Shown here piece after piece: positions 35,201 through 43,636 of a stretch of 64,000 nt of DNA. The stretch comes from UBA4408 sp002389785 (GTDB taxonomy: Bacteria > Bacteroidota > Bacteroidia > UBA4408). The stretch covers positions 1 to 64,000 of the forward strand of contig DAORJK010000009.1 of the NCBI GenBank assembly GCA_035438985.1, given 5' to 3'. The notes under the pieces were generated by a model. That model was given only the letters and a program-made list of their open reading frames with translations. It was not told the origin of the DNA and ran no database searches. Position 1 is the stretch's first letter; every line of letters starts with the position of its first letter. The translations under genes were made by a program, and so were the position numbers.

Positions 35201-38200
35201 ATTCAGCCAACCTGTTACTGTGCGCGATTTTCCGGGCAAACTATCATACGTAAAATCGTAGGGTGCAGTGCCGGTAAGATTAATTGTTACATAAGCAGTT
35301 GTTCCAAAACAAAGTGAATCTCCTCCAATAACAGTTGCTGTGGGTGCAGGATGGATTGTTACCTGAACACCGGCAGGACTGCTGTTTGTGCAATGATTTG
35401 CATCTTCCACTGACAGCACATTGAAACCAAAGTTAGAAACACTTGAATAATTTAAAATCAAGGTATTTGCGACTTGGTTGTTCAAAGTTATATTACTAGG
35501 GCTATTGTCTTGATACACTAAACTCCAGGGTGAAGTTCCGGTTAAGGTTATGGTAACCGGTACATTGGTTCCCGCACAGGCTGTGCCACCACCTGTTACT
35601 ATTGCAGTAGGTAAAGTATTCACAACAATGGTAACAGCGCCCGATATGGTTCCTATGCATCCGGTGGTTTCATCTTTTACCTGAACTAAATTGTAGGAAC
35701 CTGCCAAAGCTGAACTAAACACGTAAGGTGAAGTAGAAAAGGTAACGGTTGTATCGGCACCAACCGGGCGGTGGTATTTAACCGACCAAGGACCAGTACC
35801 GCTAACCGCTATTTGGAAAGTGGCAGAGTTTCCGGCACAAATACTATCGTTACTTAAAAGACTTAAAGTTGCATGTGGTATAGCAAGAGCCACAACAGTA
35901 ACTGTATCAGAAATTGTAGTTGTACAACCAAAAGCATCGGTAATTAAGTTAGCATAATAAGTTCCTGCACCAATGGCATTAATTATTTTGGGAGTTGAAG
36001 TGATCGGGAGATTTACATTACTTGTGCCGTCAAACCAATTCATGTTGGTGGGTAAAGCCACGGTTGGTGTAGGAGTAAAAGCAAAATTCAAACTCGTTGT
36101 ATTGCCGGCACAAATGGTATCGTTAGGCGTAGTCAATATAACTGTGGGTGTATTGTGTTTAACTACAGTAGCATTCCCACTTAGTGTGGCAGGACAAAAA
36201 GCATCACGCGCACTCACCATATTTAAATTAACACTGTTTTGAGTGTAGAAACTATAAGTATTGCCCAGTGCTAAAATCGCTGATGGACCTGATCCGGTGT
36301 ATTGATATTGAAACGGTCCGGTACCGGTGAATACAATATTAATTTGTGATGAATCGCCTTGACAAATAGATGCTTGCGAAGCACTTATGGTTGCTGTTGG
36401 TTGAGTTTGAATTTGCACCTGAGCCGAACCGGAAGTTGAACCTGCACAATTCACATCATTAATTGATTGCATGGTAAATACACCAGCGGTGGTAGTTGTA
36501 AATGTATAGGTTGTGCCGGGTCCTGCAAAATTTACAACCGGTTGCAATACACCGCCTTTGTTGTATTTAATTACCCATGGACCGGTACCGGTTAATTTTA
36601 TTCGAATGGTAGCAGTTCCTCCCGGGCAAATAGTTGTGTCGCCTTCGATGGTTGCTGTTGCCGGGCAATTACAAGCAAAATTACCCGCAACATTTTCGGT
36701 ATGCACACATACATTATCACCTACAGTTAAGTTATATGAACCAGGTACAACTATTGGATTACTTATAAAACGACGATTATTGGGAGGACAAGGAGCTGTA
36801 GGACATGAGATTGCTCCGGAACCAGGAGGAGTTACAGCTAAAGTTGTTGGGTCGCCTCCGCTAATATCAAATTGCAAAACATAGGATGTTTGCGCTGCAT
36901 TGCAGGTGCGAAGTATATTAGAAACTCCAATTTGAGGAACCAAGTTTACGGTTGCTGAACCCGAAAATGTTCCTGAACATCCTGTAGAATCAATAACTGA
37001 ACAAAAAGTATGTATTCCAGCAGTTTTTGTTAGATAAATAAGTGGATTTGAAAAAGTAGTAAGCGTTGAATCCGGAACTCCATTTACACAATGCTGCACA
37101 GTCCATGGAGCGATACCGGTAAAGTTCACAGTTACACCAAAAGTACTTGAACCATCATCGCATAACTTTTGAACTGTGGTGGTTGTGGTTGCTGTTGGTT
37201 TTGGGAAAATGGTGACTTCTACTGTATCGGTAATTGAACAACTTCCGGGAGGAGCTGTGCATACTACTTTGTATTTTTGTTTTTTAGCACCTGGTCCGTT
37301 CCAAACTATATTCAGTGTAGGAGAAGTTGTATTTGCACCGGATGTAATTCCACTAACTCCTGAAACCGGCGACCAAGCATAAGTATATCCGGCAACCGTA
37401 CTTACTGAAAGAGTGCCATTTACACCCGAACAAATAGAAACATCAGGTCCGGCAAATGGTCGTGGATTAACATTTACTGTGGTTTGACTAGAATTGGAGC
37501 ATCCCAATAAATCAGTTGCGGTAAGCGTATATACTGTAGTAACCGGTGGATTTACCATGGGACTCAAAGTAGCGGCTGAATGTAAGATACTTGAACTAGG
37601 TGACCAAGAATAGGAAGAAATGGTGTCAACAACGTTAAAGGTGATACTCCAATCGAGCAATTGACCAATGTCGGAAGCACGAGTATCTTTTACTAGTAAT
37701 TGCCAATTACCATTTATAATTCCGTTTAATCCAGCAAATGCCTGTTGAGGTAAAAAAGTTCCGCGAAATGAAGGTGGTGCACCAATAATTGTTTGCGTGG
37801 CGGTTGGAGAAAAACAAGTATTGAAATAATTATCTTCGTCACCCCCTTGTCCAGAAGCCAGTGTAATTAAGCTTCCGCTTGGTGATTGCAATTGAATTAA
37901 CAAATCAAAATCCCAACTATGGGCGATGTTCAAGCAAACCGTAGCGATGCTGTTGGCCGTTAAAACGCCCGGAATTCCAAGGACCGGAATCGTTGAACTG
38001 ATGCCTGCCAAATTATTATCAGGAATTGTCAAAGGACCACTGCTGCTATTGAATTGTATGGGATAACTCGATACGGGTGCAACGATATTCCCTTTCAAAC
38101 GAATACTGTCGCCTTCACAGATTACTGCATTGTTACAAGTTGCAGCAACTACCTGAGGGCCCGAAACCCTCATGAGTTTTGTATCCGCACAACCATTAGC

Positions 38201-39718
38201 CGTATAAATTAACGTATGATTTCCAAGACCTGCCAGTGCCGGATTAAATGTAGAACCGACCATACCATCTCCTGTCCACACTCCTCCTGCAGGGCTCCAA
38301 CCGGTTAAAACCTGGGCTGGGGCATCAATGCACACGCGTTCATCGCTTCCAGCAATTGTTCCTTTGTTACCGGTAATGGTAATCGAAAAACCGCATTGTA
38401 TTGGATCCGGCACATCCAATACAAGATAGTAGGTAGTATTCGGGCTTAAAATGGATGCAGTATTAATGGTAAATCCTGCATTTATATTTGTGGCACTTCC
38501 TGATGCACATATCATTGGCGATGTCCAGTTGGCTGCAACACAAGGTGCACCAACCGCTCTAAAAATACCTGCTATTAATGGAATATTTGTACCGGTGCAG
38601 GTAGGCAAAATGTCAATAACAACAGGATCATTCGCTGCACTTGTTGAAAATGTAAAATAAAGCGTTTTATCTAAACTCGCCGGAGCTGAACAGCTCCAAA
38701 GAGCAGCACCGGGATCCTGCAAGGAGTTACCGGAAGCGTTATTGGTCGTCCCAATGTAATTTTGTCCTTGACAAAGTGCAATAGCCGAGGCACAATCGTC
38801 GTTAGCCGGAACAGCGGCTGCACAGGCTTTATTGCTAAAACAAAGTTGAAATGTTCCTGTATTTGACCCGTAATCATCCACCAAAATATAATACGTTTGT
38901 CCCATTCCCAATCCTGTAGCATTGGCGGTTATACTGGTTTTTCCAACACCTGCTTGAGCACACGCTGTTGCTGCTCCACTAAATGTTGCTGCAGCGCATA
39001 ATCCGGCAGCCGGTTGTAAAATTGCTACCTGCGGACGTTTCAATCCATTTGCACCTCCACCTGTAATCGTAACAGAAGCGCAAGCTGCGGTTGCCACAAA
39101 TTTAAACCACACACCATTCACAGCACCGGTTAAATCAAAGCATGTTCCCGATTGTGCTGCTGTTTCCGGGGTAGCACCAAAAGTTGTAAAGGCATCAGGC
39201 GAAGAACAAAAATCGGGTGTTGGCAGAGAAATAGCTGAACAGGCCAAATCATTGGAGGGTTGAATTGGCGAACTTACAACCAATGAAAAAGTTCCAACAT
39301 TGTTCAAATTACCGTCAACAATTATGTAATAACAATTGCCAACAGTTAGCGCATTGTAAGTAACAGAAGCATTAATATTATTAGCATTACCGCATGCTAA
39401 TTGAGTGAAAGGTCCTGCACATGAACTTGCCGAATACAATGCAACCATGCTCTTTGCTATGCTCGCTCCGTTTGCTTTTATAGTAACAATAGGACTAGTG
39501 GCGATAAATGTAAACCAGAAATAATTTTTAGCCCCACCACCAAAACAACTAGGATTGGGTGTGGTACTTGTAAAACCGGTATTGTTATATGGACCGGTAC
39601 TGGAATTACTAGATACCAGCACAGCCGTACAAGCCGCATCTCCGGGAGCAGCCATTGCGGAGCTTATGCGAAAAAGCAAGGATAATAGAAAGAGGTGTAA
39701 AAAGATTTTCTTATGCAT
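32237..39718 (-). CDS. Giant multidomain surface protein (Ig-like/PKD repeats, gliding-motility-associated C-terminus)
   Basis: 2493 residues from the ATG at 39718 (Met19 of the longer open frame; the promoter box at 39770-39777 and the signal peptide favour it). After the signal peptide (ending in SSAMA) come three PPC-like domains (about 30-480), a proprotein-convertase P-like domain (about 540-720; WDFDLLIQLQSPSG ... GNWQLLVKD), about ten Cys-containing repeats with a GTGPW core (about 850-1790), seven PKD-type domains with WDFGD motifs (about 1800-2380), and the CHU_C domain (YAPNSFTPNGDGNNETFRIFG ... YNKLGQ-like LFNRLGQQVY, ending in IGTITLIR-type sequence). It is probably a T9SS-exported adhesin of SprB style. 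Codon usage is like its neighbours. Confidence 0.93.
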   Translation of the reverse strand: MHKKIFLHLFLLSLLFRISSAMAAPGDAACTAVLVSSNSSTGPYNNTGFTSTTPNPSCFGGGAKNYFWFTFIATSPIVTIKANGASIAKSMVALYSASSCAGPFTQLACGNANNINASVTYNALTVGNCYYIIVDGNLNNVGTFSLVVSSPIQPSNDLACSAISLPTPDFCSSPDAFTTFGATPETAAQSGTCFDLTGAVNGVWFKFVATAACASVTITGGGANGLKRPQVAILQPAAGLCAAATFSGAATACAQAGVGKTSITANATGLGMGQTYYILVDDYGSNTGTFQLCFSNKACAAAVPANDDCASAIALCQGQNYIGTTNNASGNSLQDPGAALWSCSAPASLDKTLYFTFSTSAANDPVVIDILPTCTGTNIPLIAGIFRAVGAPCVAANWTSPMICASGSATNINAGFTINTASILSPNTTYYLVLDVPDPIQCGFSITITGNKGTIAGSDERVCIDAPAQVLTGWSPAGGVWTGDGMVGSTFNPALAGLGNHTLIYTANGCADTKLMRVSGPQVVAATCNNAVICEGDSIRLKGNIVAPVSSYPIQFNSSSGPLTIPDNNLAGISSTIPVLGIPGVLTANSIATVCLNIAHSWDFDLLIQLQSPSGSLITLASGQGGDEDNYFNTCFSPTATQTIIGAPPSFRGTFLPQQAFAGLNGIINGNWQLLVKDTRASDIGQLLDWSITFNVVDTISSYSWSPSSSILHSAATLSPMVNPPVTTVYTLTATDLLGCSNSSQTTVNVNPRPFAGPDVSICSGVNGTLSVSTVAGYTYAWSPVSGVSGITSGANTTSPTLNIVWNGPGAKKQKYKVVCTAPPGSCSITDTVEVTIFPKPTATTTTTVQKLCDDGSSTFGVTVNFTGIAPWTVQHCVNGVPDSTLTTFSNPLIYLTKTAGIHTFCSVIDSTGCSGTFSGSATVNLVPQIGVSNILRTCNAAQTSYVLQFDISGGDPTTLAVTPPGSGAISCPTAPCPPNNRRFISNPIVVPGSYNLTVGDNVCVHTENVAGNFACNCPATATIEGDTTICPGGTATIRIKLTGTGPWVIKYNKGGVLQPVVNFAGPGTTYTFTTTTAGVFTMQSINDVNCAGSTSGSAQVQIQTQPTATISASQASICQGDSSQINIVFTGTGPFQYQYTGSGPSAILALGNTYSFYTQNSVNLNMVSARDAFCPATLSGNATVVKHNTPTVILTTPNDTICAGNTTSLNFAFTPTPTVALPTNMNWFDGTSNVNLPITSTPKIINAIGAGTYYANLITDAFGCTTTISDTVTVVALAIPHATLSLLSNDSICAGNSATFQIAVSGTGPWSVKYHRPVGADTTVTFSTSPYVFSSALAGSYNLVQVKDETTGCIGTISGAVTIVVNTLPTAIVTGGGTACAGTNVPVTITLTGTSPWSLVYQDNSPSNITLNNQVANTLILNYSSVSNFGFNVLSVEDANHCTNSSPAGVQVTIHPAPTATVIGGDSLCFGTTAYVTINLTGTAPYDFTYDSLPGKSRTVTGWLNSSFTIPVTAVGIWHYKVSSITDGNNCTSSGSGTARIAIHPTPTGIVSVAQPHYCFGDTAKVMYTFTGTGPWKYFIWQGSSLLFNSSNNPNVTKVTGVGVYHYEFQNATTITDKNGCIGIGSGAADFTIHALPTATVSGTDSACFGTTKNVRIALTGNAPWYITYDSTGAGALATIKRYTSPVFIPVSSVGTWNFTVTQVADSFCTKAGSGNATVKIWALPTISMNGGGKICTGQKDTILINCTGVGPWRFKIRNLLTNTDTSIVNYNGPFPFTYYTYAAGNFVITNFSDKRCSANANDTVKVEFTARPTALFSAANVCLNQQVSFINNSITAGPIAPVWKWDFGTLPASGSTLQAPTHLYGNAQGYSVTLTVDVNGCRDSISKTVFVHPLPAVNFSVLPLLPALVGQTVTYTNSSTISSGTIASYSWNFGDATFSTTTNTSHVYTGCNTYNVTLTATSDSGCIATNTQIVNVGEPPVADFSSNNVCSGFPVNFTNLSTVAPCNISSNITSYKWNFGEFPGTNSTLANPSNNYSNPGTFTVTLICITNYGYSDTIQKLVTVYPKPLANFTVLDDCLGTASVFIESNSNDTLISRSWSYPGGGIFSTSTNPSFTFSTPATYTVQFIIETNHGCKDTVSKSVEIFPNPLANFTLPDFCEQQANQLTNTSTLLSGTMTYNWDFGDLSGSSNLLNPSHSYLNPGPYLVLLTVTSDHNCKDTTAKSVLVKSIPTTDFSPDITIGCAPLCVKFTNLTVNLNGPITGYIWDFGDLTTSNDTNPTHCYTTAGTYTVKLKASSTTTCSDEEIKSNLIVVHPVPVADFKYNPNPATTFTSEIHFENQSLGGDQWQWDFDYNASGSTEANPVYFYPADTAVYLVQLIAINSDNCSDTIVKPVVIEKDFSFYAPNSFTPNGDGNNETFRIFGEGIQDFEIGIFNRLGQQVYISTNFKEGWNGKMMNIGSVLPQDVYVYETKITDVFGKVHNYKGTITLIR

Positions 39719-39769
39719 ACGTATGTTAGATACGGTAAATGGTGTATTTTTTTTGTTTACTACAATCTC

Positions 39770-39777
39770 CAAATTTA
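39770..39777 (-). promoter_or_regulatory. Promoter -7 box of the giant surface-protein gene
   Basis: Minus strand TAAATTTG, with a predicted transcription start near 39765. It lies beyond the longer frame's first Met, so it does not by itself exclude that start. Confidence 0.45.
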
Positions 39778-39914
39778 ATTAATTAAGTGCTATATTTTAT
39801 TGCTTTTCGATGAATTTTCAACAAAATAATACACAAATAAATCGCTGTTGTATAGCGAATTACTCAACAAATAACCTGCTTAAAGCAGAGAAGGTGATAA
39901 AGTTGTAAATAGGA

Positions 39915-41003
39915 CTACTTGCCGTTTCTCAATTTTTTTTCGGCATTGGTTTCCACAATGGGTTCGTCAATGTGCAGTTCTTTGTTATTGGAATACACCC
40001 GCCATTTTTCGAGAACCGATTTCATATCCGAAGGTAATTCCGAATCAAAATACAATTCTTTTTTTGAGGTGGGATGCAAAAATCCAAGCGACTTTGCATG
40101 CAATGCTTGGCGAGGTAAAAGTTCGAAACAATTGGCAATAAACTGTTTGTATTTAGCGAAAGTGGTTCCTTTTAATACTCTGGCCCCTCCATATAGTTCA
40201 TCATTAAACAAGGGATGACCAATGTGCTTAAAATGTACTCTGATTTGATGCGTTCTTCCTGTTTCAAGTTTACATTCAACAAGCGTAACATAACCAAATC
40301 GTTCAAGTACTTTGTAATGTGTAACTGCATGTTTTCCGTTATCTCCTTCAGGAAAAACGGCCATTTGCTTACGATCCTTTAAATTACGACCAACATTCCC
40401 TTCAATTGTACCTTCATCTTCATCAAAATCGCCCCAAACCAAGGCATTATAAGTTCTTTTGGTAGTACGATCGAAAAACTGTTTTGCTAATTTGCTCAGT
40501 GCTATTTCATTTTTCGCCATCACCATAATTCCGGTTGTATCCTTATCAAGCCGATGCACCAAGCCAGGACGCGTTTCATTTGCGGTAAACAAAGGCAAAT
40601 GCTGAAAATGATACATCAGTGCATTTACCATGGTCCCACTGTAATTTCCATAACCAGGATGCACCACCATACCGGCTGCTTTGTTAAGAACTACCACTTC
40701 TTCATCTTCGTAAACAATGGAAAGCGGGATATTTTCAGGTTTTATTTCCTTGTCACGCGGAGGATGGGCTAATACTATGGTAATAACATCCTGAGGTTTT
40801 ACTTTATAATTGCTTTTTACCGCTTTTTCATTCACCAGAATATTTCCGGCTTCAGCAGCAGCTTGAATTTTAGTGCGTGTAGCATTTTCAATTCGGTTCA
40901 TCAAGAACTTATCAATGCGCAGTAAATCCTGCCCTTTGTCTACTACCAGGCGAAAATGCTCAAATAAATCCTGTTCTTGTTCGTCTTCAACTTCTTCTTG
41001 CAC
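39915..41003 (-). CDS. rluD: RluD-family 23S rRNA pseudouridine synthase
   Basis: 362 residues if started at the GTG at 41003. The open frame extends to a TTG at 41057, but the -7 box at 41045-41052 would place transcription start downstream of that. An S4 RNA-binding domain (about 25-90; LLRIDKFLMNRIENATRTKIQ) is followed by the pseudouridine synthase domain with the catalytic HRLDKDTTGIMVMAKN (nucleophilic Asp) and GRTHQIRVHFKHIGHPLFND. It isomerises uridines in helix 69 of 23S rRNA. In Bacteroidota it usually sits beside PASTA and Ddl genes, here more than 6 kb away. Confidence 0.93.
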   Translation of the reverse strand: MQEEVEDEQEQDLFEHFRLVVDKGQDLLRIDKFLMNRIENATRTKIQAAAEAGNILVNEKAVKSNYKVKPQDVITIVLAHPPRDKEIKPENIPLSIVYEDEEVVVLNKAAGMVVHPGYGNYSGTMVNALMYHFQHLPLFTANETRPGLVHRLDKDTTGIMVMAKNEIALSKLAKQFFDRTTKRTYNALVWGDFDEDEGTIEGNVGRNLKDRKQMAVFPEGDNGKHAVTHYKVLERFGYVTLVECKLETGRTHQIRVHFKHIGHPLFNDELYGGARVLKGTTFAKYKQFIANCFELLPRQALHAKSLGFLHPTSKKELYFDSELPSDMKSVLEKWRVYSNNKELHIDEPIVETNAEKKLRNGK

Positions 41004-41044
41004 GGCTCTATATTTTAGGAACTGACCATTATTTAATGGCCAAG

Positions 41045-41052
41045 CAAAACTA
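41045..41052 (-). promoter_or_regulatory. rluD promoter -7 box
   Basis: Minus strand TAGTTTTG, predicted transcription start near 41040. This is the main reason for preferring the GTG start at 41003. No -33 TTG is clear. Confidence 0.45.
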
Positions 41053-41160
41053 AGCAAAGAAATTTAAAGCACTCTATTAACTAAAACCAGCATCTGTTGA
41101 TGCATACATAAGCTCTAAAACCATTATCAATGCTGTAGTTGCGTACTGCTGGGTATATAA

Positions 41161-41180
41161 AATACCCTTGCGAGGGTATT
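41161..41180. repeat. Short perfect hairpin
   Basis: AATACCCT (41161-41168) pairs with AGGGTATT (41173-41180) around a TGCG loop. It lies between two divergent genes (rluD and the ELWxxDGT gene). There is no T run, so it is not a typical terminator. It might be an operator or leader hairpin. Confidence 0.45.
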
Positions 41181-41269
41181 GATATTCAAGATAGCTTCCT
41201 CGAATTTTGTGCAGAAATGATTCGGAGTTGAATCAAACCAAACCAGAAATCATCTTAAAATTTATAAAA

Positions 41270-42892
41270 ATGAAAACAAAATTACCCACACTATTAATTG
41301 CTTTTTATTTTGCTGCAACAATCGGGATTGCTCAGGTACCTGTTATGTTAAAAGACATAAATCCGGGAAGCGGAAATTCGAATGTTTCCGATTTTGAATA
41401 TGTGAATGGCACTGTATTTTTTAGAGCCAGTGACGGATTGCTCGGAAATGAATTATGGAAAACAGACGGTACTACTCTAGGGACCGAATTGGTTAAAAAC
41501 ATTGACCCAACCAGCAATGGATCGGCTAGTGGTTTATATACGAATGTAAATGGAACACTTTATTTTCATGCCAACGATGGAACGAGTGGAAAAGAATTAT
41601 GGAAAAGTGATGGTACTTTAGCCGGTACCCAGTTGGTAAAAGACATAAGTCCTGGCGCTGCTGATACCGATTTTAAGCACTTCATTAACTTAAACGGAGT
41701 ATTAGCATTTACCGTGAATGATGCAGCTATAGGCGAAGAATGGTGGATCAGCGATGGAACATCGGCAGGAACTAACTTGCTTTTAGACATCGACAGTGGC
41801 AATGGTGATGGATTCACAGGCAACTCGAGTGATATGTGTGTCATAAATGGTATACTCTATTTTCAAGGTTCAGATGCAACTCATTCAAAAGAACTTTGGA
41901 AAACCGATGGCACCACTGTGGGAACTGTCATGGTTAAAGATATCTATCCGGGTAACTCAGGTTCGGATGCTCAAAAAATGGTTGAAATGAATGGTCTGCT
42001 TTATTTTATAGCGAAAGACGGCGCTGGTTTAGGAATTTGGAAAAGCGATGGAACCGGCGCAGGTACTGTTTTGGTAGCGAATTTGCCTTTTGGTTCTCAA
42101 ACTTCAGGTAAGTTAGTCAATGTAAATGGAACACTTTATTTTAGTTGCATTGATATGTTTACCAGTGGATACGAATTATGGAAATGTGATGGTACAGCCG
42201 GAGGAACAATGTTGGTGAAAGACATTAATCCGGGAACAGCATCTTCAAACCCGAGTTATTTAACCGCAGTAAATGACACACTATTTTTTGCAGCCGATGA
42301 TGGAATGAATGGTGCAGAATTATGGAAAAGCGATGGAACAGCTGCAGGCACTGTAATGGTTTCGGATGTAAATCCGGGAAGCAACGGATGTTTAATTACT
42401 GAATTAACTCAAGTAAATGGTGTGGCATTTTTTATTTGTACTACACCTCTTTATGGAACCGAATTGTGGCGTAGTGATGGAACTGTGACAGGAACCATTA
42501 TTGCTGAAGATATTTTTCCCGGATTTCAATCCTCCTTAGCCGCTCATATAACCGCTTGTGGAAACAACCTCTATTTCACAGCCAACACAAGTACAAATGG
42601 CACTGAGATATGGACAATTCAAAATGTAACTATCGGTATTAATGAAATTAACAAAACCAATACTTTACTAGTTTATCCTAATCCTGCTAAAGATTTATTG
42701 CATTTTGAGTTGTCAACCCATCAGTTCCAATCTGCCTTTATTGACATACTGGATGCATGTGGAAAACAACTCATACACCAATCATTAAATACAAACAACA
42801 TAGACATTAGTACCTTAGCAAAAGGTTATTACGTAGCAAGAATAAGCGACCATACATTTATTACCCAATCAAAATTTATTAAAACAGAATAA
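41270..42892 (+). CDS. ELWxxDGT-repeat T9SS type A secreted protein
   Basis: 540 residues from the ATG at 41270 (a start at 41207 would place 21 residues before the signal peptide). The signal peptide is KTKLPTLLIAFYFAATIGIAQ. Eight repeats of about 50 residues carry the core ELWKTDGT..GT followed by V.D..PG (variants EWWISDGT, GIWKSDGT, ELWKCDGT, ELWRSDGT), probably forming a beta propeller. The last 75 residues are a type A sorting domain (LLVYPNPAKDLLHFEL ... STLAKGYYVARISDHTFITQSKFIKTE). Ligand unknown. A strong terminator follows. Confidence 0.92.
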   Translation: MKTKLPTLLIAFYFAATIGIAQVPVMLKDINPGSGNSNVSDFEYVNGTVFFRASDGLLGNELWKTDGTTLGTELVKNIDPTSNGSASGLYTNVNGTLYFHANDGTSGKELWKSDGTLAGTQLVKDISPGAADTDFKHFINLNGVLAFTVNDAAIGEEWWISDGTSAGTNLLLDIDSGNGDGFTGNSSDMCVINGILYFQGSDATHSKELWKTDGTTVGTVMVKDIYPGNSGSDAQKMVEMNGLLYFIAKDGAGLGIWKSDGTGAGTVLVANLPFGSQTSGKLVNVNGTLYFSCIDMFTSGYELWKCDGTAGGTMLVKDINPGTASSNPSYLTAVNDTLFFAADDGMNGAELWKSDGTAAGTVMVSDVNPGSNGCLITELTQVNGVAFFICTTPLYGTELWRSDGTVTGTIIAEDIFPGFQSSLAAHITACGNNLYFTANTSTNGTEIWTIQNVTIGINEINKTNTLLVYPNPAKDLLHFELSTHQFQSAFIDILDACGKQLIHQSLNTNNIDISTLAKGYYVARISDHTFITQSKFIKTE

Positions 42893-42916
42893 TATCAATT
42901 AGACGTACTGAAAACA

Positions 42917-42951
42917 AAAATCCCCGCTCGGTTAAACGAGCAGGGATTTTT
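42917..42951. terminator. Bidirectional terminator
   Basis: Stem TCCCCGCTCG (42921-42930) / CGAGCAGGGA (42937-42946), with one C-A mismatch, a GTTAAA loop, A-rich left flank and T-rich right flank. It serves both the ELWxxDGT gene and the convergent lipoprotein gene. Confidence 0.82.
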
Positions 42952-42967
42952 AGTAGAAAAAAAATAG

Positions 42968-43528
42968 TTAATCATTTAAATCAAATGCCTGCTTCACTTC
43001 ATTATAATTACTCCAGTTCATACCTGGATTTGCTTTACGAGCAGTACCATCCACAACCACTACTTTAAACTTTGTATCAGATTGTGTAGGTATAGCTACA
43101 CCAGAATTATCATAAATTCCAACAGTAACTGTTCCATTGCCCAATGCATTTAACTGCCAGGAAGAGGTTAACTGTCGTGAATTTATTTGATAAGGAGATA
43201 TGGGCGTAGGAACATAATTCGTAGGATTCGCTACCGTTAAATTGTTGGCATCCCAATACACCATTACCATTCCATTGTCCATAATATCTTGGGTTATAGC
43301 TGAGCAATTATACACATATTGCCAATTTGTTGTTGCATTAATGATCCATTGGCTATTTGTTACGGTAAACTTATAACTTTTAACATTCGCATTACCATCA
43401 GCACCGGCTGCTCCTGTGGCGCCTGTAGCTCCTGTTGGACCTGTTTCGCCATCTTTGGCACAAGAACTTATGAGTAATACACATGTCATTATAAAGACAG
43501 AAAGAATACTTTTGATTTTTGTTTTCAT
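42968..43528 (-). CDS. Lipoprotein with a short collagen-like segment
   Basis: 186 residues. The signal peptide with lipobox (LLISSC) is followed by GPTGATGATGAAGADG, six collagen-like Gly-X-Y triplets, then about 130 residues of predicted beta structure (VKSYKFTVTNSQWI ... WQYVYNCSAITQDIMDNGMVMVYWD). This is a pattern common in Bacteroidota lipoproteins of unknown function. The triplet stretch is far too short for a stable triple helix on its own. It has its own -7 box (TATCTTTG) and ends at the shared terminator. Confidence 0.85.
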   Translation of the reverse strand: MKTKIKSILSVFIMTCVLLISSCAKDGETGPTGATGATGAAGADGNANVKSYKFTVTNSQWIINATTNWQYVYNCSAITQDIMDNGMVMVYWDANNLTVANPTNYVPTPISPYQINSRQLTSSWQLNALGNGTVTVGIYDNSGVAIPTQSDTKFKVVVVDGTARKANPGMNWSNYNEVKQAFDLND

Positions 43529-43556
43529 AGTTTATTTTTTAAAGATTAATACTTCA

Positions 43557-43564
43557 AAGATATT
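43557..43564 (-). promoter_or_regulatory. Promoter -7 box of the collagen-like lipoprotein gene
   Basis: Minus strand TATCTTTG, identical to the rnpB box. Predicted transcription start near 43552, about 24 bases before the ATG. Confidence 0.5.
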
Positions 43565-43636
43565 TTTTTTACCGACTAATTCGTTAAAACCAACAATTAA
43601 CTCTCAACTCCCATTTAGCATTCGAGTATACTAATT

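Noticed and set aside
35973..36242. Plus-strand open frame inside the giant surface-protein gene
   Set aside because: It is a shadow of the repeated coding sequence on the other strand; no domain, promoter or start signal supports it. The same applies to 36513-36884, 37176-37382 and 38451-38660.
43396..43441. Short tandem repeats that could suggest a CRISPR or minisatellite
   Set aside because: They encode the collagen-like GPTGATGAT triplets of the lipoprotein and have no spacer structure.
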